DNA of 64,000 bases from Massiliimalia massiliensis. Lineage in GTDB: Bacteria; Bacillota; Clostridia; Oscillospirales; Ruminococcaceae. The stretch lies in assembly GCF_900155615.1 (NCBI RefSeq), contig NZ_FUHT01000003.1, forward strand, positions 248,001 through 312,000, in the 5' to 3' direction. Made by a program: the position numbers and the translations under genes. This document shows, piece after piece, positions 1-8,002 of this stretch; positions within the stretch are counted from its first letter, which is position 1, and every line of letters begins with the position of its first letter. The notes under the pieces are model-generated. The model saw nothing but the letters and a program-made list of their open reading frames with translations. It did not search any database and was not told the origin of the DNA.

Positions 1-1266
1 GTTCTCAAGTGAAATCTCAGCCTGCAGGCGCGTTTCCTTAAGCTGTACTAATATATCTTCATTCTCGAGACGCTCCTGACATTCTGTAATGTATGAATCC
101 TTGTTAGAAAGTAGTTTTTTCAAGGCTTCCAAATAGTATTTTTTAATATCTGATTCAGAAATGCTGGGAGATGTACATTTTTCCTCACCATCATACCGAT
201 GGTTACAATACCACACGACCTTTCGATGCTTTTTACTATTGCTATGAAGCACTTTCCTGCCGTAAAAATATCCGCATTCACCACAAATGATCTTCGTACT
301 GAACACGCTGTTATCTCTTAGGGCAGACCTAAAATTGCTTCTTCGCTCAAGCTCTGCTTGTACCAGATTAAAAGTATCTTCGTCGATGATGGCATCATGC
401 GAGTTCGACACATAGTACTGTTTTACTTCGCCATTGTTTTTTCGGACTGTTTTCGACAGATAATCTACAGTGTAGGTCTTTTGACGCAAGGCATCGCCTT
501 TGTATTTCTCGTTTGAGAGAATACTTTTAATAGTACTGACTGACCACCTATCTTTTCCGCCGGGCGTCTTAATGCCATGTTCGGTCAAAGTGTCCGCAAT
601 GGTGCGGATCGTTTTTCCATCAAGAAACATTTTGTAGATATCTCTGATAATTTCAGCCTCTTCTGGTACGATTTCCGGCCTGCCGTCTTCGCCTTTTCTA
701 TAACCGAGGAAACGTTTATATGGCAAAGAGATGTTACCATCCTGCATACTTTTCTGCATTCCCCAGCGAACATTTTCCGAGATAGACCGGCTTTCCTCCT
801 GCGCAAGGCTGGACATGATTGTCAGCATAACTTCGCATTGCTTATCTAAGGTTCGGATTCCCTCTTTTTCAAAGATTACTTCGATTTTGAGGGCGGAAAG
901 CTCACGAACTGTCTGAAGCGTATCAACGGTATTGCGAGCGAAGCGGCTGATTGACTTCGTAAGAATCAGGTCAATTTTGCCAGCTTTTGCGTCGGCGATC
1001 ATACGATTGAAACCATCACGTTTTTTAGTATTTGTCCCGGTTATACCTTCGTCGGCGTAGATACCGACAAATTCCCAGGCCGGATTACTACGGATATATT
1101 TGCCATAATAATCCACCTGTGCCTCATAACTGGACTGTTGCTCGTCCTGCTCCGTAGAAACACGGGCATATGCGGCAACTTTTAGTTTGGGAATTTCCGA
1201 TTCTTCTTCACACATAGCTTGGATATCTATCGGTTCCCAAACAGTCACTCGTTTTGCGTTATTCAT
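1..1266 (-). CDS. Large serine recombinase (partial, 3' end beyond window)
   Basis: The leftward frame is open for 422 codons from the ATG at 1266 to base 1 and runs out of the window. The N-terminus has the resolvase fold signature YARVST with its nucleophile serine, then a KSISRFARNT arginine-rich catalytic motif. A recombinase domain (SVSTIKSILSNEKYKGDALR) and a zinc-ribbon region (CGECGYFYGRK, later CNHR) follow. This is the large serine integrase layout used by Clostridial conjugative and mobilisable elements for integration and excision. An AAAGGAG site precedes the ATG, which overlaps the stop of the upstream recombinase gene by 8 bases, so the two are probably translationally coupled. 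The C-terminal coiled-coil part is not visible. Confidence 0.93.
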   Translation of the reverse strand, partial: MNNAKRVTVWEPIDIQAMCEEESEIPKLKVAAYARVSTEQDEQQSSYEAQVDYYGKYIRSNPAWEFVGIYADEGITGTNTKKRDGFNRMIADAKAGKIDLILTKSISRFARNTVDTLQTVRELSALKIEVIFEKEGIRTLDKQCEVMLTIMSSLAQEESRSISENVRWGMQKSMQDGNISLPYKRFLGYRKGEDGRPEIVPEEAEIIRDIYKMFLDGKTIRTIADTLTEHGIKTPGGKDRWSVSTIKSILSNEKYKGDALRQKTYTVDYLSKTVRKNNGEVKQYYVSNSHDAIIDEDTFNLVQAELERRSNFRSALRDNSVFSTKIICGECGYFYGRKVLHSNSKKHRKVVWYCNHRYDGEEKCTSPSISESDIKKYYLEALKKLLSNKDSYITECQERLENEDILVQLKETRLQAEISLEN

Positions 1267-2572
1267 ACAAGGTACTCCTTTCTAAGGTTCTATTTCGCGC
1301 TTGTTGTCGCATTTCCTCATTCCAACTGTCTTTTCGGGAATAGGGATGCCATATTGTTTTAACTTCCGCACCAGAATTCATAATATAAGTAAGGTCGTAA
1401 TCTTTACCGCAGACAATCTCGGATATATAATCTTTTAGATCAATATCCTCGAGCGACGGCAAGCCAAGAACCTCCTTTGTCTTTGCTATCAATATTTTTT
1501 CTGGTATTTGCCGGTTATTGCAATATTTCTTTCCTTTCCTCATGAATGTTGCACATATCCAAGCGGGCTTCGCATATTTAGTGCTGGCATTCGCGACTCT
1601 TCTATTGAAATGCTTACCACAGCAAGCGCAGATAAGCATACCTGTAAAGATAGTTTTCATGCGTTTTTCGGGTAACTTTATCTTGGCTTTTCTGCGTTCT
1701 GCTTCGGCTTGTGCCCGTTCGAAAATTTCCTTTGAGATAATCGCCTCGTGGCTGTTTTCTACAAAGTATTTTCTTTTCTCACCTCGGTTAATGACTCCTT
1801 TCTTCGTTCGAAAATCCTCAACGTAGGTTTTTTGCAGAATCATATCTCCGGTATATTTCTCATTATGGAGAATTCGATAGATACTGCCTTCGCGCCAATC
1901 ATCACAGCCTCGCACCGTAGGAACATGTATAGCATTCAGCTTTTTAGCGATAGCAAGCCTCCCCATTCCGGAGAGGTAATCATCAAAAATCATACGGACA
2001 ATTTCCGCTTCTTCAGGAATAATGGTTAATTGACCGTCTTTCAGGTAATATCCCAGCATGCGGCCAGTATTTGGTCGTCCTTCCTCAAACATCTTTCGGA
2101 TGCGCCATTTTTGGTTTTCGCTGGCTGAACGTGCTTCCTCCTCTGCATACATTGCTAGGAGCGTTAGCATGAGTTCCCCATTTGCGCCAAGGCTGTGAAG
2201 GTTTTCTTTTTCAAATAACACATCAATATTTAGCAACTTTAGTTCCCGAATTGTATCAAGGAGCGTTACTGTGTTTCTGGCAAAGCGGGTGATAGATTTC
2301 GTAATGACGAGATCTATCCTTTTTTTGCGGCAATCCGCTAATAGGCGCTGGAGCTCGGGACGTGAGTCCTTTGTCCCGGAAATGCCCTCGTCAGCATACA
2401 CACCAGCAAACTCCCAGCCGATATGATTGGAAATATACTCGTTATAATAGCTGATTTGTGCAGATAAAGAATGTAGTGCTTCTCCTTTTTCGGAAGATAC
2501 ACGGGCGTATGCGGCGACACGTTTTATTCCGATATCCGGCAGTTTTGTAGCATTTATTTCGGTTATTTGCAT
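1259..2572 (-). CDS. Large serine recombinase (site-specific integrase/resolvase family)
   Basis: The protein is about 437 residues. It has an N-terminal resolvase domain (VAAYARVSS with the catalytic serine; TKSITRFARNT with catalytic arginines), a recombinase domain around YRILHNEKYTGDMILQKTY, and a zinc-ribbon segment with CACCGKHFNRR. I chose the ATG at 2572 because CAGGAGG lies eight bases before it; the frame is open to an upstream ATG at 2596 that lacks such a site. It overlaps the next recombinase gene by 8 bases. It is somewhat shorter than typical 500-550 residue integrases, so it may act together with its neighbour. That cooperation is inference. Confidence 0.93.
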   Translation of the reverse strand: MQITEINATKLPDIGIKRVAAYARVSSEKGEALHSLSAQISYYNEYISNHIGWEFAGVYADEGISGTKDSRPELQRLLADCRKKRIDLVITKSITRFARNTVTLLDTIRELKLLNIDVLFEKENLHSLGANGELMLTLLAMYAEEEARSASENQKWRIRKMFEEGRPNTGRMLGYYLKDGQLTIIPEEAEIVRMIFDDYLSGMGRLAIAKKLNAIHVPTVRGCDDWREGSIYRILHNEKYTGDMILQKTYVEDFRTKKGVINRGEKRKYFVENSHEAIISKEIFERAQAEAERRKAKIKLPEKRMKTIFTGMLICACCGKHFNRRVANASTKYAKPAWICATFMRKGKKYCNNRQIPEKILIAKTKEVLGLPSLEDIDLKDYISEIVCGKDYDLTYIMNSGAEVKTIWHPYSRKDSWNEEMRQQARNRTLERSTLYE

Positions 2573-2639
2573 AGATTTCACCTCCTGTAATGACATTCAT
2601 CACTCTTTTAAGGAGAAAAATCCAGTTGAAAATGGATTA

Positions 2640-2927
2640 TTATTTTCCTTTTCTTCTGGCATTTTTCCACCATTCTATGCGACAAGCATCGCAGCAAAAG
2701 TATTTCTTATGACTATTAGAACAATCCAAAATGCGACCACAGTTTTTACATATCTGTAAGACACTTTTCTCGGCCTTTGTCTTGAACTCCTGCTTAGGTA
2801 CATAGCCGTTCCTGCGACAGATAGACTTTACGGTATTTGGCGAAAGTCCAAGTGTTTTTGCAATACAGGCATACGAATAGTTTTCTTTTCTAAGGGCTTC
2901 GATTGCCTGCTTGTCTTTTAAGAGCAT
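2640..2927 (-). CDS. HTH and zinc-finger protein associated with recombinases
   Basis: This 95-residue protein has an N-terminal helix-turn-helix of the Hin/sigma-70 region 4 style (AIEALRKENYSYACIAKTLGLSPNTVKSICRRNG). The C-terminal half carries CKNCG and FCCDACRIEWW cysteine pairs that should bind zinc. Small proteins of this layout often sit directly before serine recombinase genes in Clostridial elements and are thought to regulate or assist recombination; that role is inferred from context. A GAGAGGAGG ribosome site precedes the ATG, and the shared leader motif at 2947-2960 lies just upstream. Confidence 0.8.
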   Translation of the reverse strand: MLLKDKQAIEALRKENYSYACIAKTLGLSPNTVKSICRRNGYVPKQEFKTKAEKSVLQICKNCGRILDCSNSHKKYFCCDACRIEWWKNARRKGK

Positions 2928-2946
2928 GTTATTGATGCCTCCTCTC

Positions 2947-2960
2947 TGTTAATGTGCGAT
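2947..2960 (-). promoter_or_regulatory. Repeated leader motif, copy 1
   Basis: The leftward strand reads ATCGCACATTAACA some 20 bases before the start codon at 2927. The same GCACATTAACA string recurs before the genes starting at 5480 and 10936, so it is a shared 5' leader element of this element's operon. Its function is unknown. Confidence 0.5.
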
Positions 2961-2978
2961 AGGCTTAACTATAGAATT

Positions 2979-2999
2979 GCCAGCCCACTTGGGGCTGGC
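2979..2999 (-). other. GC-rich hairpin between DUF4314 gene and HTH gene
   Basis: The arms GCCAGCCC and GGGCTGGC form an 8-bp stem just after the stop of the DUF4314 gene. No T-run follows in the leftward direction, so this is more likely an RNA-processing or stability hairpin than a full terminator. Confidence 0.45.
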
Positions 3000-3017
3000 G
3001 TGTGAGTGGGTATAGCC

Positions 3018-3242
3018 CTAAATTTTGCGGATAATATCCTCGCCATAAGCGACACCAAGGCCGGAGCCGCAGTCCCAGTTAACATGAATTGTCCCGATAT
3101 CATCAACGAATTCAACCGTTCCTTGATCTCCGGGAACTAATTTAGTATATGGATCATTCATAGAGACAAGCTCTATTCTGGTTCCTGTCGGGTACATTCT
3201 TCGTAGTCTTTCGACGACTCCCTTACTCGGAAAGTTCTGCAT
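3018..3242 (-). CDS. DUF4314 domain protein
   Basis: This 74-residue protein resembles the DUF4314 family found in Clostridial mobile elements. It is a small beta-rich protein with VERLRRMYPTGTRIELVSMNDPYTKLVPGDQGTVEFVDD, followed by an IHVNWDCGSGLGV strand pair. The start at 3242 is supported by AAGGAGG at a normal distance; the frame stays open to 3272. The start lies 20 bases inside the end of the preceding gene, pointing to coupling. The fold suggests an SH3-like barrel, but no biochemical role is known to me. Confidence 0.82.
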   Translation of the reverse strand: MQNFPSKGVVERLRRMYPTGTRIELVSMNDPYTKLVPGDQGTVEFVDDIGTIHVNWDCGSGLGVAYGEDIIRKI

Positions 3243-4287
3243 GGTCTTCGCCTCCTTCAGATGCTTGCCCAATGGTTACTTCCGGTGCTTCAATTTCTGT
3301 TCTGATCTTACGGGCATCATGTCTTGCTTTCGCTTCCTCGGTTCGCCAACCGCTGTTTCCAGACAGGTTGCGAAGCAGGAATTTACGAGCAAAGGCATAT
3401 TCTGGCCCTTTGAAGTTCAGAGATACGAGAAAGAGTCGCATTGTAAATTTGTCGTTATCTGACGGACTTTCCGTAGTCGTAACGCGAGTGAGCATTTTGG
3501 CTCTCTTCGCAATACCAGATACAAGTTGCATATATGCTTTCGCCTCTCCGTCAATGCCATGATCAGTGAACCACGGAAAGCAAACCTTGTCCTCTTTACG
3601 CTCAATGGACAGATCGTCTGTTTCGAGCGCTTTCTTGAGAACCGTTGCTTTACTGGCAACAATCGCTCTGACTCTGCCAAGTTCAGCCTCATCAAGGTAA
3701 GAGCCTGGCAGCTCAATCACGATCTTCTTTGGCTCGGTCGCTTCCGGAAGAGGAGTTTCCTCCGATTGTTCGTCCGTAACTTCTTCCGTAGCTTCCGCTG
3801 ATTCAAAGTTGCCTTCTGGCATAACAGGAGCTTCCGGTTCTTTAATGGACTCTGTTGATGTTTCTGTAGAAGTATCATAATCCTCAGTTGCGCCGATTTT
3901 GTCTTCATTAACGACGGTTTCGTCTAAAATATCTTCAGATTCTTCGACGGTCGCATCCACGGCATCGGATACATTTTCCTCAGTCGGATCTTCTGCTCCG
4001 GGAGAAGACTCTTCCAATACAGGTGCGCCGTCGATTTCTTCCGTAGACTCATCCAGAGTTCTCTCAAAGCCATGCCAGGTAAGTTTCTTGACAATAGCTT
4101 CGATTTCTTCTTCGGTCATGTCATCCGGAAATTCAATATCTCCGGCACGATTCACAATGCACGCTCCAACCTCATAACCATAACTCGGAGCTCTGAGATA
4201 TTTGGACTCACATCCGATAACCTCAGACAATGCGTTTACGAGTTGCTTTCTCTGTTCGCCAGATGCGGCGTATTTCATAGTCGTCAT
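3223..4287 (-). CDS. Mobile-element 'virulence-related' protein with acidic linker
   Basis: The 354-residue protein has two conserved ends and a long acidic middle. Residues 1-75 (EQRKQLVNALSEVIGC onward) form a compact N-domain of the type annotated as virulence-related protein in Firmicute elements. Residues about 78-190 are rich in Glu, Asp, Ser and Thr and are probably disordered. Residues about 190-330 (ELPGSYLDEAELGRVRAIVA, KFTMRLFLVSLNFKGPEYAFARKFLLRNLSGNSGWR) form a second domain. An AAGGAGG ribosome site precedes the ATG. The function is unknown. It lies in the operon of small element proteins. Confidence 0.8.
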   Translation of the reverse strand: MTTMKYAASGEQRKQLVNALSEVIGCESKYLRAPSYGYEVGACIVNRAGDIEFPDDMTEEEIEAIVKKLTWHGFERTLDESTEEIDGAPVLEESSPGAEDPTEENVSDAVDATVEESEDILDETVVNEDKIGATEDYDTSTETSTESIKEPEAPVMPEGNFESAEATEEVTDEQSEETPLPEATEPKKIVIELPGSYLDEAELGRVRAIVASKATVLKKALETDDLSIERKEDKVCFPWFTDHGIDGEAKAYMQLVSGIAKRAKMLTRVTTTESPSDNDKFTMRLFLVSLNFKGPEYAFARKFLLRNLSGNSGWRTEEAKARHDARKIRTEIEAPEVTIGQASEGGEDHAELSE

Positions 4288-4301
4288 AATAGAGACCTCC
4301 T

Positions 4302-4550
4302 TTAATTGTGTCGGGTTAACAAGATACAGAGAGCCATTTCGGCTTCCTTTGTGGTTGGGTGAATATCCCAGCCACGGTCATAGTTAGCGACAATTTTTCC
4401 GTTTTGCTTTAACTGCAATTTTGAGATTTTGCCGTGATTGATTCCAAATTTGCTCGGCTCATCATATACCTTTAAGGTGTAGTGAACCGCTATGTATTCT
4501 TTTTCAGCCTCTTTCTTTACCGGAATACCAATAGTTCCTTCTTGCCACAT
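4302..4550 (-). CDS. Small conserved mobile-element protein
   Basis: The 82-residue protein begins MWQEGTIGIPV and contains two likely beta hairpins (YIAVHYTLKVYDEPSKFG and ISKLQLKQNGKIVANYDRGWD), ending in EAEMALCILLTRHN. I chose the ATG at 4550 because AAAGGAG lies before it and it clears the upstream gene, although the frame is open to 4610. I do not recognise a function. It is likely cytosolic and is part of the leftward element operon. Confidence 0.72.
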   Translation of the reverse strand: MWQEGTIGIPVKKEAEKEYIAVHYTLKVYDEPSKFGINHGKISKLQLKQNGKIVANYDRGWDIHPTTKEAEMALCILLTRHN

Positions 4551-4581
4551 AATTTGTTTCTCCTTTACATATTCATCGCTC

Positions 4582-5241
4582 TTAATCATTTTGTTCGCAA
4601 GTGGAATCATCAGGATTCTTCAGCGTGGCCTGCGAGATAGTATGAGTGCCTCGGCGATAAATATATGCATTATCGCTGAGTTTCTCTTGTGGTAATACGA
4701 CTGTTCGGTTTACATCTCGTACCGTCTCAATGATCTTTGTGGGATGTATGAGCGAAAGCGGAAAAATGAGAACCTCGTGAATGCTTGACGGTGCAATACA
4801 GAGGTCATCCTCTATCTGCGCCGCAAGATTCTCAAGATATGTCTCATACATAAGAATGGAAGCTCCGAGTATGCGTTCAGGATTTGTCCCAACATACATC
4901 GGACAAAATGCGTTGCTTGAGATCTCCGTTCCGGTAATCTCAGATATGGCATCTTCCATAAGCATGATATTGTACCCGGCTTTCTTGCAGTTCTCATTGG
5001 CAGCTTCCATGATCTCATTGAGCTTAATGTCTAATGAAACTATATCTACTGCATCAATAATCTTGTACCTAATTCGATATGGATTAGAAGTGTCAACTAT
5101 AGCGAATACAACTGCCATATCTAGAAATTCAGCAGAGAACGCATCATCTTGCAGTGATTCGGGATCGAGCAATGCGTATCTGACATTTGCAAGAACTACA
5201 TCCTTGGTGTAGGTTCTGTCATCGTTAAAATCTAACATCAT
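4582..5241 (-). CDS. DUF5688 family protein
   Basis: The 219-residue protein matches the DUF5688 type by its pattern. It opens with strands (DVVLANVRYALLD), a central helical part, the segment GTEISSNAFCPMYVGTNPERILGASILMYETYLENLAAQI, and a DLCIAPSSIHEVLIFP motif. These proteins recur in Clostridial conjugative elements and no activity is known to me. Two ATGs occur in a row at the start after an AAAGGGGG site. It is followed closely by the 82-residue gene. Confidence 0.8.
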   Translation of the reverse strand: MMLDFNDDRTYTKDVVLANVRYALLDPESLQDDAFSAEFLDMAVVFAIVDTSNPYRIRYKIIDAVDIVSLDIKLNEIMEAANENCKKAGYNIMLMEDAISEITGTEISSNAFCPMYVGTNPERILGASILMYETYLENLAAQIEDDLCIAPSSIHEVLIFPLSLIHPTKIIETVRDVNRTVVLPQEKLSDNAYIYRRGTHTISQATLKNPDDSTCEQND

Positions 5242-5270
5242 AGAAATATCCCCCTTTCTACGTCTTTCAG

Positions 5271-5480
5271 TTACATTTCGCCGTCATCATTTTCAAGCCC
5301 TGGTGCGGTGCCTGTCATGATGAAGTTGCTGTACTCTTTACGATTGTCCATCAGGTAAACGACCAGTTCATAGTATCCTTCGCGGTTAGCGATATACTGG
5401 ACGGCGTTTACGTCAAACATATTGGTTTCTCCAGTATCCCGGATAGCCAGAATCTGTTCCTTAATGGTTTTTGTCATCAT
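5271..5480 (-). CDS. DUF5049 family protein
   Basis: The 69-residue protein has the DUF5049 pattern: KTIKEQILAIRDTGETNMFD, then VQYIANREGYYELVVYLMDN and YSNFIMTG. It is an all-in-one small domain common in phages and Clostridial elements with no known function. AAAGGAGG precedes the tandem ATG start. The shared leader motif lies at 5511-5524 upstream. Confidence 0.82.
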   Translation of the reverse strand: MMTKTIKEQILAIRDTGETNMFDVNAVQYIANREGYYELVVYLMDNRKEYSNFIMTGTAPGLENDDGEM

Positions 5481-5510
5481 AGAGAAGACCTCCTTTTCTA
5501 AAGACTGGAT

Positions 5511-5524
5511 TGTTAATGTGCGAT
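5511..5524 (-). promoter_or_regulatory. Repeated leader motif, copy 2
   Basis: The leftward strand reads ATCGCACATTAACA about 30 bases before the start codon of the DUF5049 gene. It is identical over all 14 bases to the copy at 2947-2960. Confidence 0.5.
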
Positions 5525-5645
5525 TGGGCTTTTAGAGCTGTCCTTAACCCTCCTTTCTAACGGACATATATACTTTTATAAGGTGCCGTCGTTTGTTTTA
5601 GAAGAATGACAATATACGAGCCAAACGACCTTAGCTTATATATCT

Positions 5646-5668
5646 GATGTCATAATAGTTATGACATC
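5646..5668. repeat. Perfect palindrome in the 5.5-5.7 kb intergenic stretch
   Basis: Two perfect 10-bp arms (GATGTCATAA and TTATGACATC) are separated by three bases. No T-run follows on either strand, so an operator or RNA hairpin is more likely than a terminator. A 15-codon ORF with an AAAGGAA site (5706 down to 5659) ends inside it and may be a leader peptide; this is weak. Confidence 0.45.
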
Positions 5669-5722
5669 TCATTCTCCTTGCTGTAGATAGGGGTGATATT
5701 TTTCATAAAGTTCCTTTTTAAA

Positions 5723-5863
5723 TTAGTTGTTTTTATCTGCGAGATCTTTTGCGATTTCGATTAATACAAGTCCAAGTTTTTCAATATCCGGCTCTTTTCG
5801 GAATACAGGGAATACTCGGACGGAGTCTGAGCACATTTTGCGACCTCGCGTATTTTTCTTCAT
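5723..5863 (-). CDS. Small basic protein, unknown
   Basis: The 46-residue protein starts MKKNTRGRKMCSD and ends in an amphipathic helix (PDIEKLGLVLIEIAKDLADK). I chose the ATG at 5863 because a strong AAGGAGG lies before it; the frame is open farther upstream. I do not recognise it. Operon position suggests an element accessory factor. Confidence 0.6.
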   Translation of the reverse strand: MKKNTRGRKMCSDSVRVFPVFRKEPDIEKLGLVLIEIAKDLADKNN

Positions 5864-5889
5864 TGGCTTACCTCCTTCGTTTATGGTGC

Positions 5890-5911
5890 CTGAGGCCTGA
5901 AGTATGCAAGC
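5890..5911. repeat. Intergenic repeat GGCCTGAAGTATGCAAGCCG, copy 1
   Basis: This roughly 20-bp sequence recurs with few changes in four gaps between small genes, here directly 5' of the 46-residue gene. See copies near 6241, 6377 and 6988. Confidence 0.5.
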
Positions 5912-5941
5912 CGGAGACAAACGTCTCAATTCGCGAAAACC

Positions 5942-6172
5942 TTATTTTACTTTCAACTCTTTATCTTTACTGTCCTGAAATTCGATAATGCTTTTATAGC
6001 AACATTCCAGTTTATCTATAAATTCCCGGAGCTGCCCCGCTGTGCCGATTAGCGAGATGTTGTAGCTATGCATATCGATAACTGCTTGGTTAAAGTGTTC
6101 GCAAGCGTGCTCCAGCTCGCTGACGGCATCGCTATGCGCGTCATATAGACTGACGAGTGTGTGGTAATCCAT
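5942..6172 (-). CDS. Small helical protein, unknown
   Basis: The 76-residue protein is predicted to be nearly all helical (YHTLVSLYDAHSDAVSELEHACEHFNQAVIDM, then QLREFIDKLECCYKSIIEFQDSKDKELK), probably a two-helix hairpin or coiled coil. ACGAAAGGATC precedes the ATG; almost the same leader occurs before the gene starting at 6925. No function is recognised. Confidence 0.6.
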   Translation of the reverse strand: MDYHTLVSLYDAHSDAVSELEHACEHFNQAVIDMHSYNISLIGTAGQLREFIDKLECCYKSIIEFQDSKDKELKVK

Positions 6173-6240
6173 ATTGATCCTTTCGTTAAAGTTAATAGTC
6201 TAAAATAGATAGGTTTTCGTTTGCTGATTATGTTTGCCCG

Positions 6241-6262
6241 ACTTGCACGCTTCAGGCCTCCG
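6241..6262. repeat. Intergenic repeat, copy 2 (inverted)
   Basis: The reverse complement reads GGAGGCCTGAAGCGTGCAAG, matching copy 1 at most positions. Confidence 0.45.
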
Positions 6263-6376
6263 GCGACTTTAAGAATGTTCTACTATGAGCTAGTCTGTTT
6301 TAGGGGTGTATAAGGTACTTAGCCGGAAACGCCGGCTAATCCGTTCTTGATCAAGCGTAATTGCATTTTTGCCAAA

Positions 6377-6398
6377 GGCCTGGGGTATGCAAGCCGAG
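6377..6398. repeat. Intergenic repeat, copy 3
   Basis: It reads GGCCTGGGGTATGCAAGCCG on the plus strand, differing from copy 1 at two bases. Confidence 0.45.
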
Positions 6399-6473
6399 AG
6401 TATCTTTTGCATAGACTACAAAAGGCTCTAATGTTTTGTTTTTGCTGTGTTTGTTTTTTGGGGAAGGTACTTG

Positions 6474-6662
6474 CTACATACAAAGCTGCATGAATTCTTG
6501 AGTGAAACAGGCTAAGTCTTCTTTGATGGGCTTCGTATCCATATTGAGTATTTCTGCATCTTCCAATATTCTCTTGGATTGGATGTAGCAGATGGCAAGG
6601 CATTCTGAAATAGAGTTGTATTTGCTTTTAATTTCTTCTTCGGTGAGAGTTTTTCGCGTCAT
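6474..6662 (-). CDS. Small helical protein, unknown
   Basis: The 62-residue protein is helical (TLTEEEIKSKYNSISECLAICYIQSKRILEDAEIL). Its ATG overlaps the stop of the preceding gene by 4 bases (ATGA), which supports translation as a coupled pair. No function is recognised. Confidence 0.6.
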   Translation of the reverse strand: MTRKTLTEEEIKSKYNSISECLAICYIQSKRILEDAEILNMDTKPIKEDLACFTQEFMQLCM

Positions 6663-6925
6663 TCTTCATCCACCCCGTATTCGCCGCTATTCAGATCTTT
6701 TTCATCGAGAATCAAGACATAGATGAGATCTACGACATATGGACGGATGGTTCTTTTGATTTCAGCGATATCTTCCTTAGAATCAGCCAAGAGCGTTCTG
6801 AGCGAACAGATTGCCTTATAATCGAACTCCAAACAATTCGTGATGTTTCGGAGAATTCTTTTGTAGTCGCCCTTAAATTCTGCTAAGCCTTTTTCAATCT
6901 CTTCCTGGCTTGGTCTTTGTATCAT
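6659..6925 (-). CDS. Small helical protein, unknown
   Basis: The 88-residue protein (MIQRPSQEEIEKGLAEFKGD onward) is mostly helical and acidic at its C-terminus. The start at 6925 follows an ACGAAAGGAATTAC site; the frame is open to 6961. It overlaps the next small gene by 4 bases. No family is recognised. Confidence 0.6.
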   Translation of the reverse strand: MIQRPSQEEIEKGLAEFKGDYKRILRNITNCLEFDYKAICSLRTLLADSKEDIAEIKRTIRPYVVDLIYVLILDEKDLNSGEYGVDEE

Positions 6926-6987
6926 GTAATTCCTTTCGTTAAAATTAGTAAAAACAGTCATTTGCCTTTTTCGTCTCAGCGAGATGC

Positions 6988-7010
6988 CTCGACTTGCATG
7001 CCGCAGGCTT
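6988..7010. repeat. Intergenic repeat, copy 4 (inverted, diverged)
   Basis: The reverse complement reads AGCCTGCGGCATGCAAGTCG, the most diverged of the four copies. It lies just downstream of the replication-relaxation gene. Confidence 0.4.
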
Positions 7011-7036
7011 TTGACGTCTCTGCCAGAGGATAACCA

Positions 7037-8002
7037 CTAGCATAGATCTTTTGCGTCAAAGCCTTGCCGGATCAGGCGTTCAAATTCATCTGCCGTAATG
7101 ACAATGAACAATTTGCCACCCTTCGGATACGCCTCTTGGATGGCGGAACGGAGTCGTTCCTTGCGTCCTGCATCCAGCACTAACCATACAACTACCGGAA
7201 ACACACCGAATTGCTTCTGCTCTAATCCAGAACGATAGTAGTCGCGATAGCGATCACATTTGCCGATAACAGTAGATGGCGATTCCGTGCTTAAATCAAT
7301 CTCAATAAACCACCTGTCCTCGTAGCCATCGCTTTTCGTGGCTACGAACAGATCTGGCTTTAATGAGACGATTTTGCCGTGCTGGGTATATGGTCGCCAG
7401 CAATCCGGTTCCCAGTCAGCGGTAAGTAATGTCAGCCCCGGAGTCCTGCGACAAATCTCTACAAGCTGAACATAACATTCTGATACAGCCAGAGAGTGCC
7501 GTAGAAACATGCGTGAGGGTTCTAAATAGCGTCTTCGCGAATATTGCTCAGAACTTCCTATTGCCAGGAAACGCTCTCCAGCTTCTGTGAGATGCCAGAT
7601 CAGAGAACCTGATCCGGCACGAGTGCCACCAATCCTTCGCTCGAGCGTGTTTACAAGACCATAATCTTTCAGCTTACGAAGCTCTCTGGCGGCGGCTCGC
7701 CTAGCAGCCTTCTGCGTAGATGCATTGATTATATGTAGACGCTGGATCTGCCCGGTAAGCAGAAACTTGCACTTTTTTAGAGATGCAAGAATCTCTCGGT
7801 CGCGTGTTGATAGCTCCTCGTTGTATTTTTCCAGTTGGTTTCTTCCGACTCTGACTCCTATGGGGATCACCTCCTCGCCGGGGGAATAGGCTACCGCTAC
7901 ATGGCGGTAGGGGTCGCTTCCCTTAAACGGTTTTTGTGCCGATATGTCGGGAGAATCATCGGCATATTCATCGCTGCGAAAGGTCGGGCGGTTCGTCTTC
8001 AT
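7037..8002 (-). CDS. Replication-relaxation family protein
   Basis: This 321-residue protein fits the replication-relaxation family (PF13814). It has a winged-helix part (LSTRDREILASLKKCKFLLTGQIQRLHI and AARRAAARELRKLKDYGLVNTLERRIGG). A nuclease-like core follows with LKPDLFVATKSDGYEDRWFIEIDLSTES, where D and E residues could bind metal. Family members occur in plasmids and integrative elements next to TraG-like ATPases and are thought to act in DNA processing for transfer or replication. The start overlaps the end of the TraG-like gene by 4 bases. Confidence 0.85.
   Translation of the reverse strand: MKTNRPTFRSDEYADDSPDISAQKPFKGSDPYRHVAVAYSPGEEVIPIGVRVGRNQLEKYNEELSTRDREILASLKKCKFLLTGQIQRLHIINASTQKAARRAAARELRKLKDYGLVNTLERRIGGTRAGSGSLIWHLTEAGERFLAIGSSEQYSRRRYLEPSRMFLRHSLAVSECYVQLVEICRRTPGLTLLTADWEPDCWRPYTQHGKIVSLKPDLFVATKSDGYEDRWFIEIDLSTESPSTVIGKCDRYRDYYRSGLEQKQFGVFPVVVWLVLDAGRKERLRSAIQEAYPKGGKLFIVITADEFERLIRQGFDAKDLC

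Larger units (their letters stand above)
6173..6473. other. Intergenic stretch with repeats and hairpin
   Basis: I see no gene here. It holds two copies of the 20-bp intergenic repeat in opposite orientation (6241-6262 and 6377-6398). It also holds a short GC hairpin with arms TAGCCGG and CCGGCTA at about 6321-6339. A leader, small RNA or transfer-origin role is possible but unproven. Confidence 0.4.
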
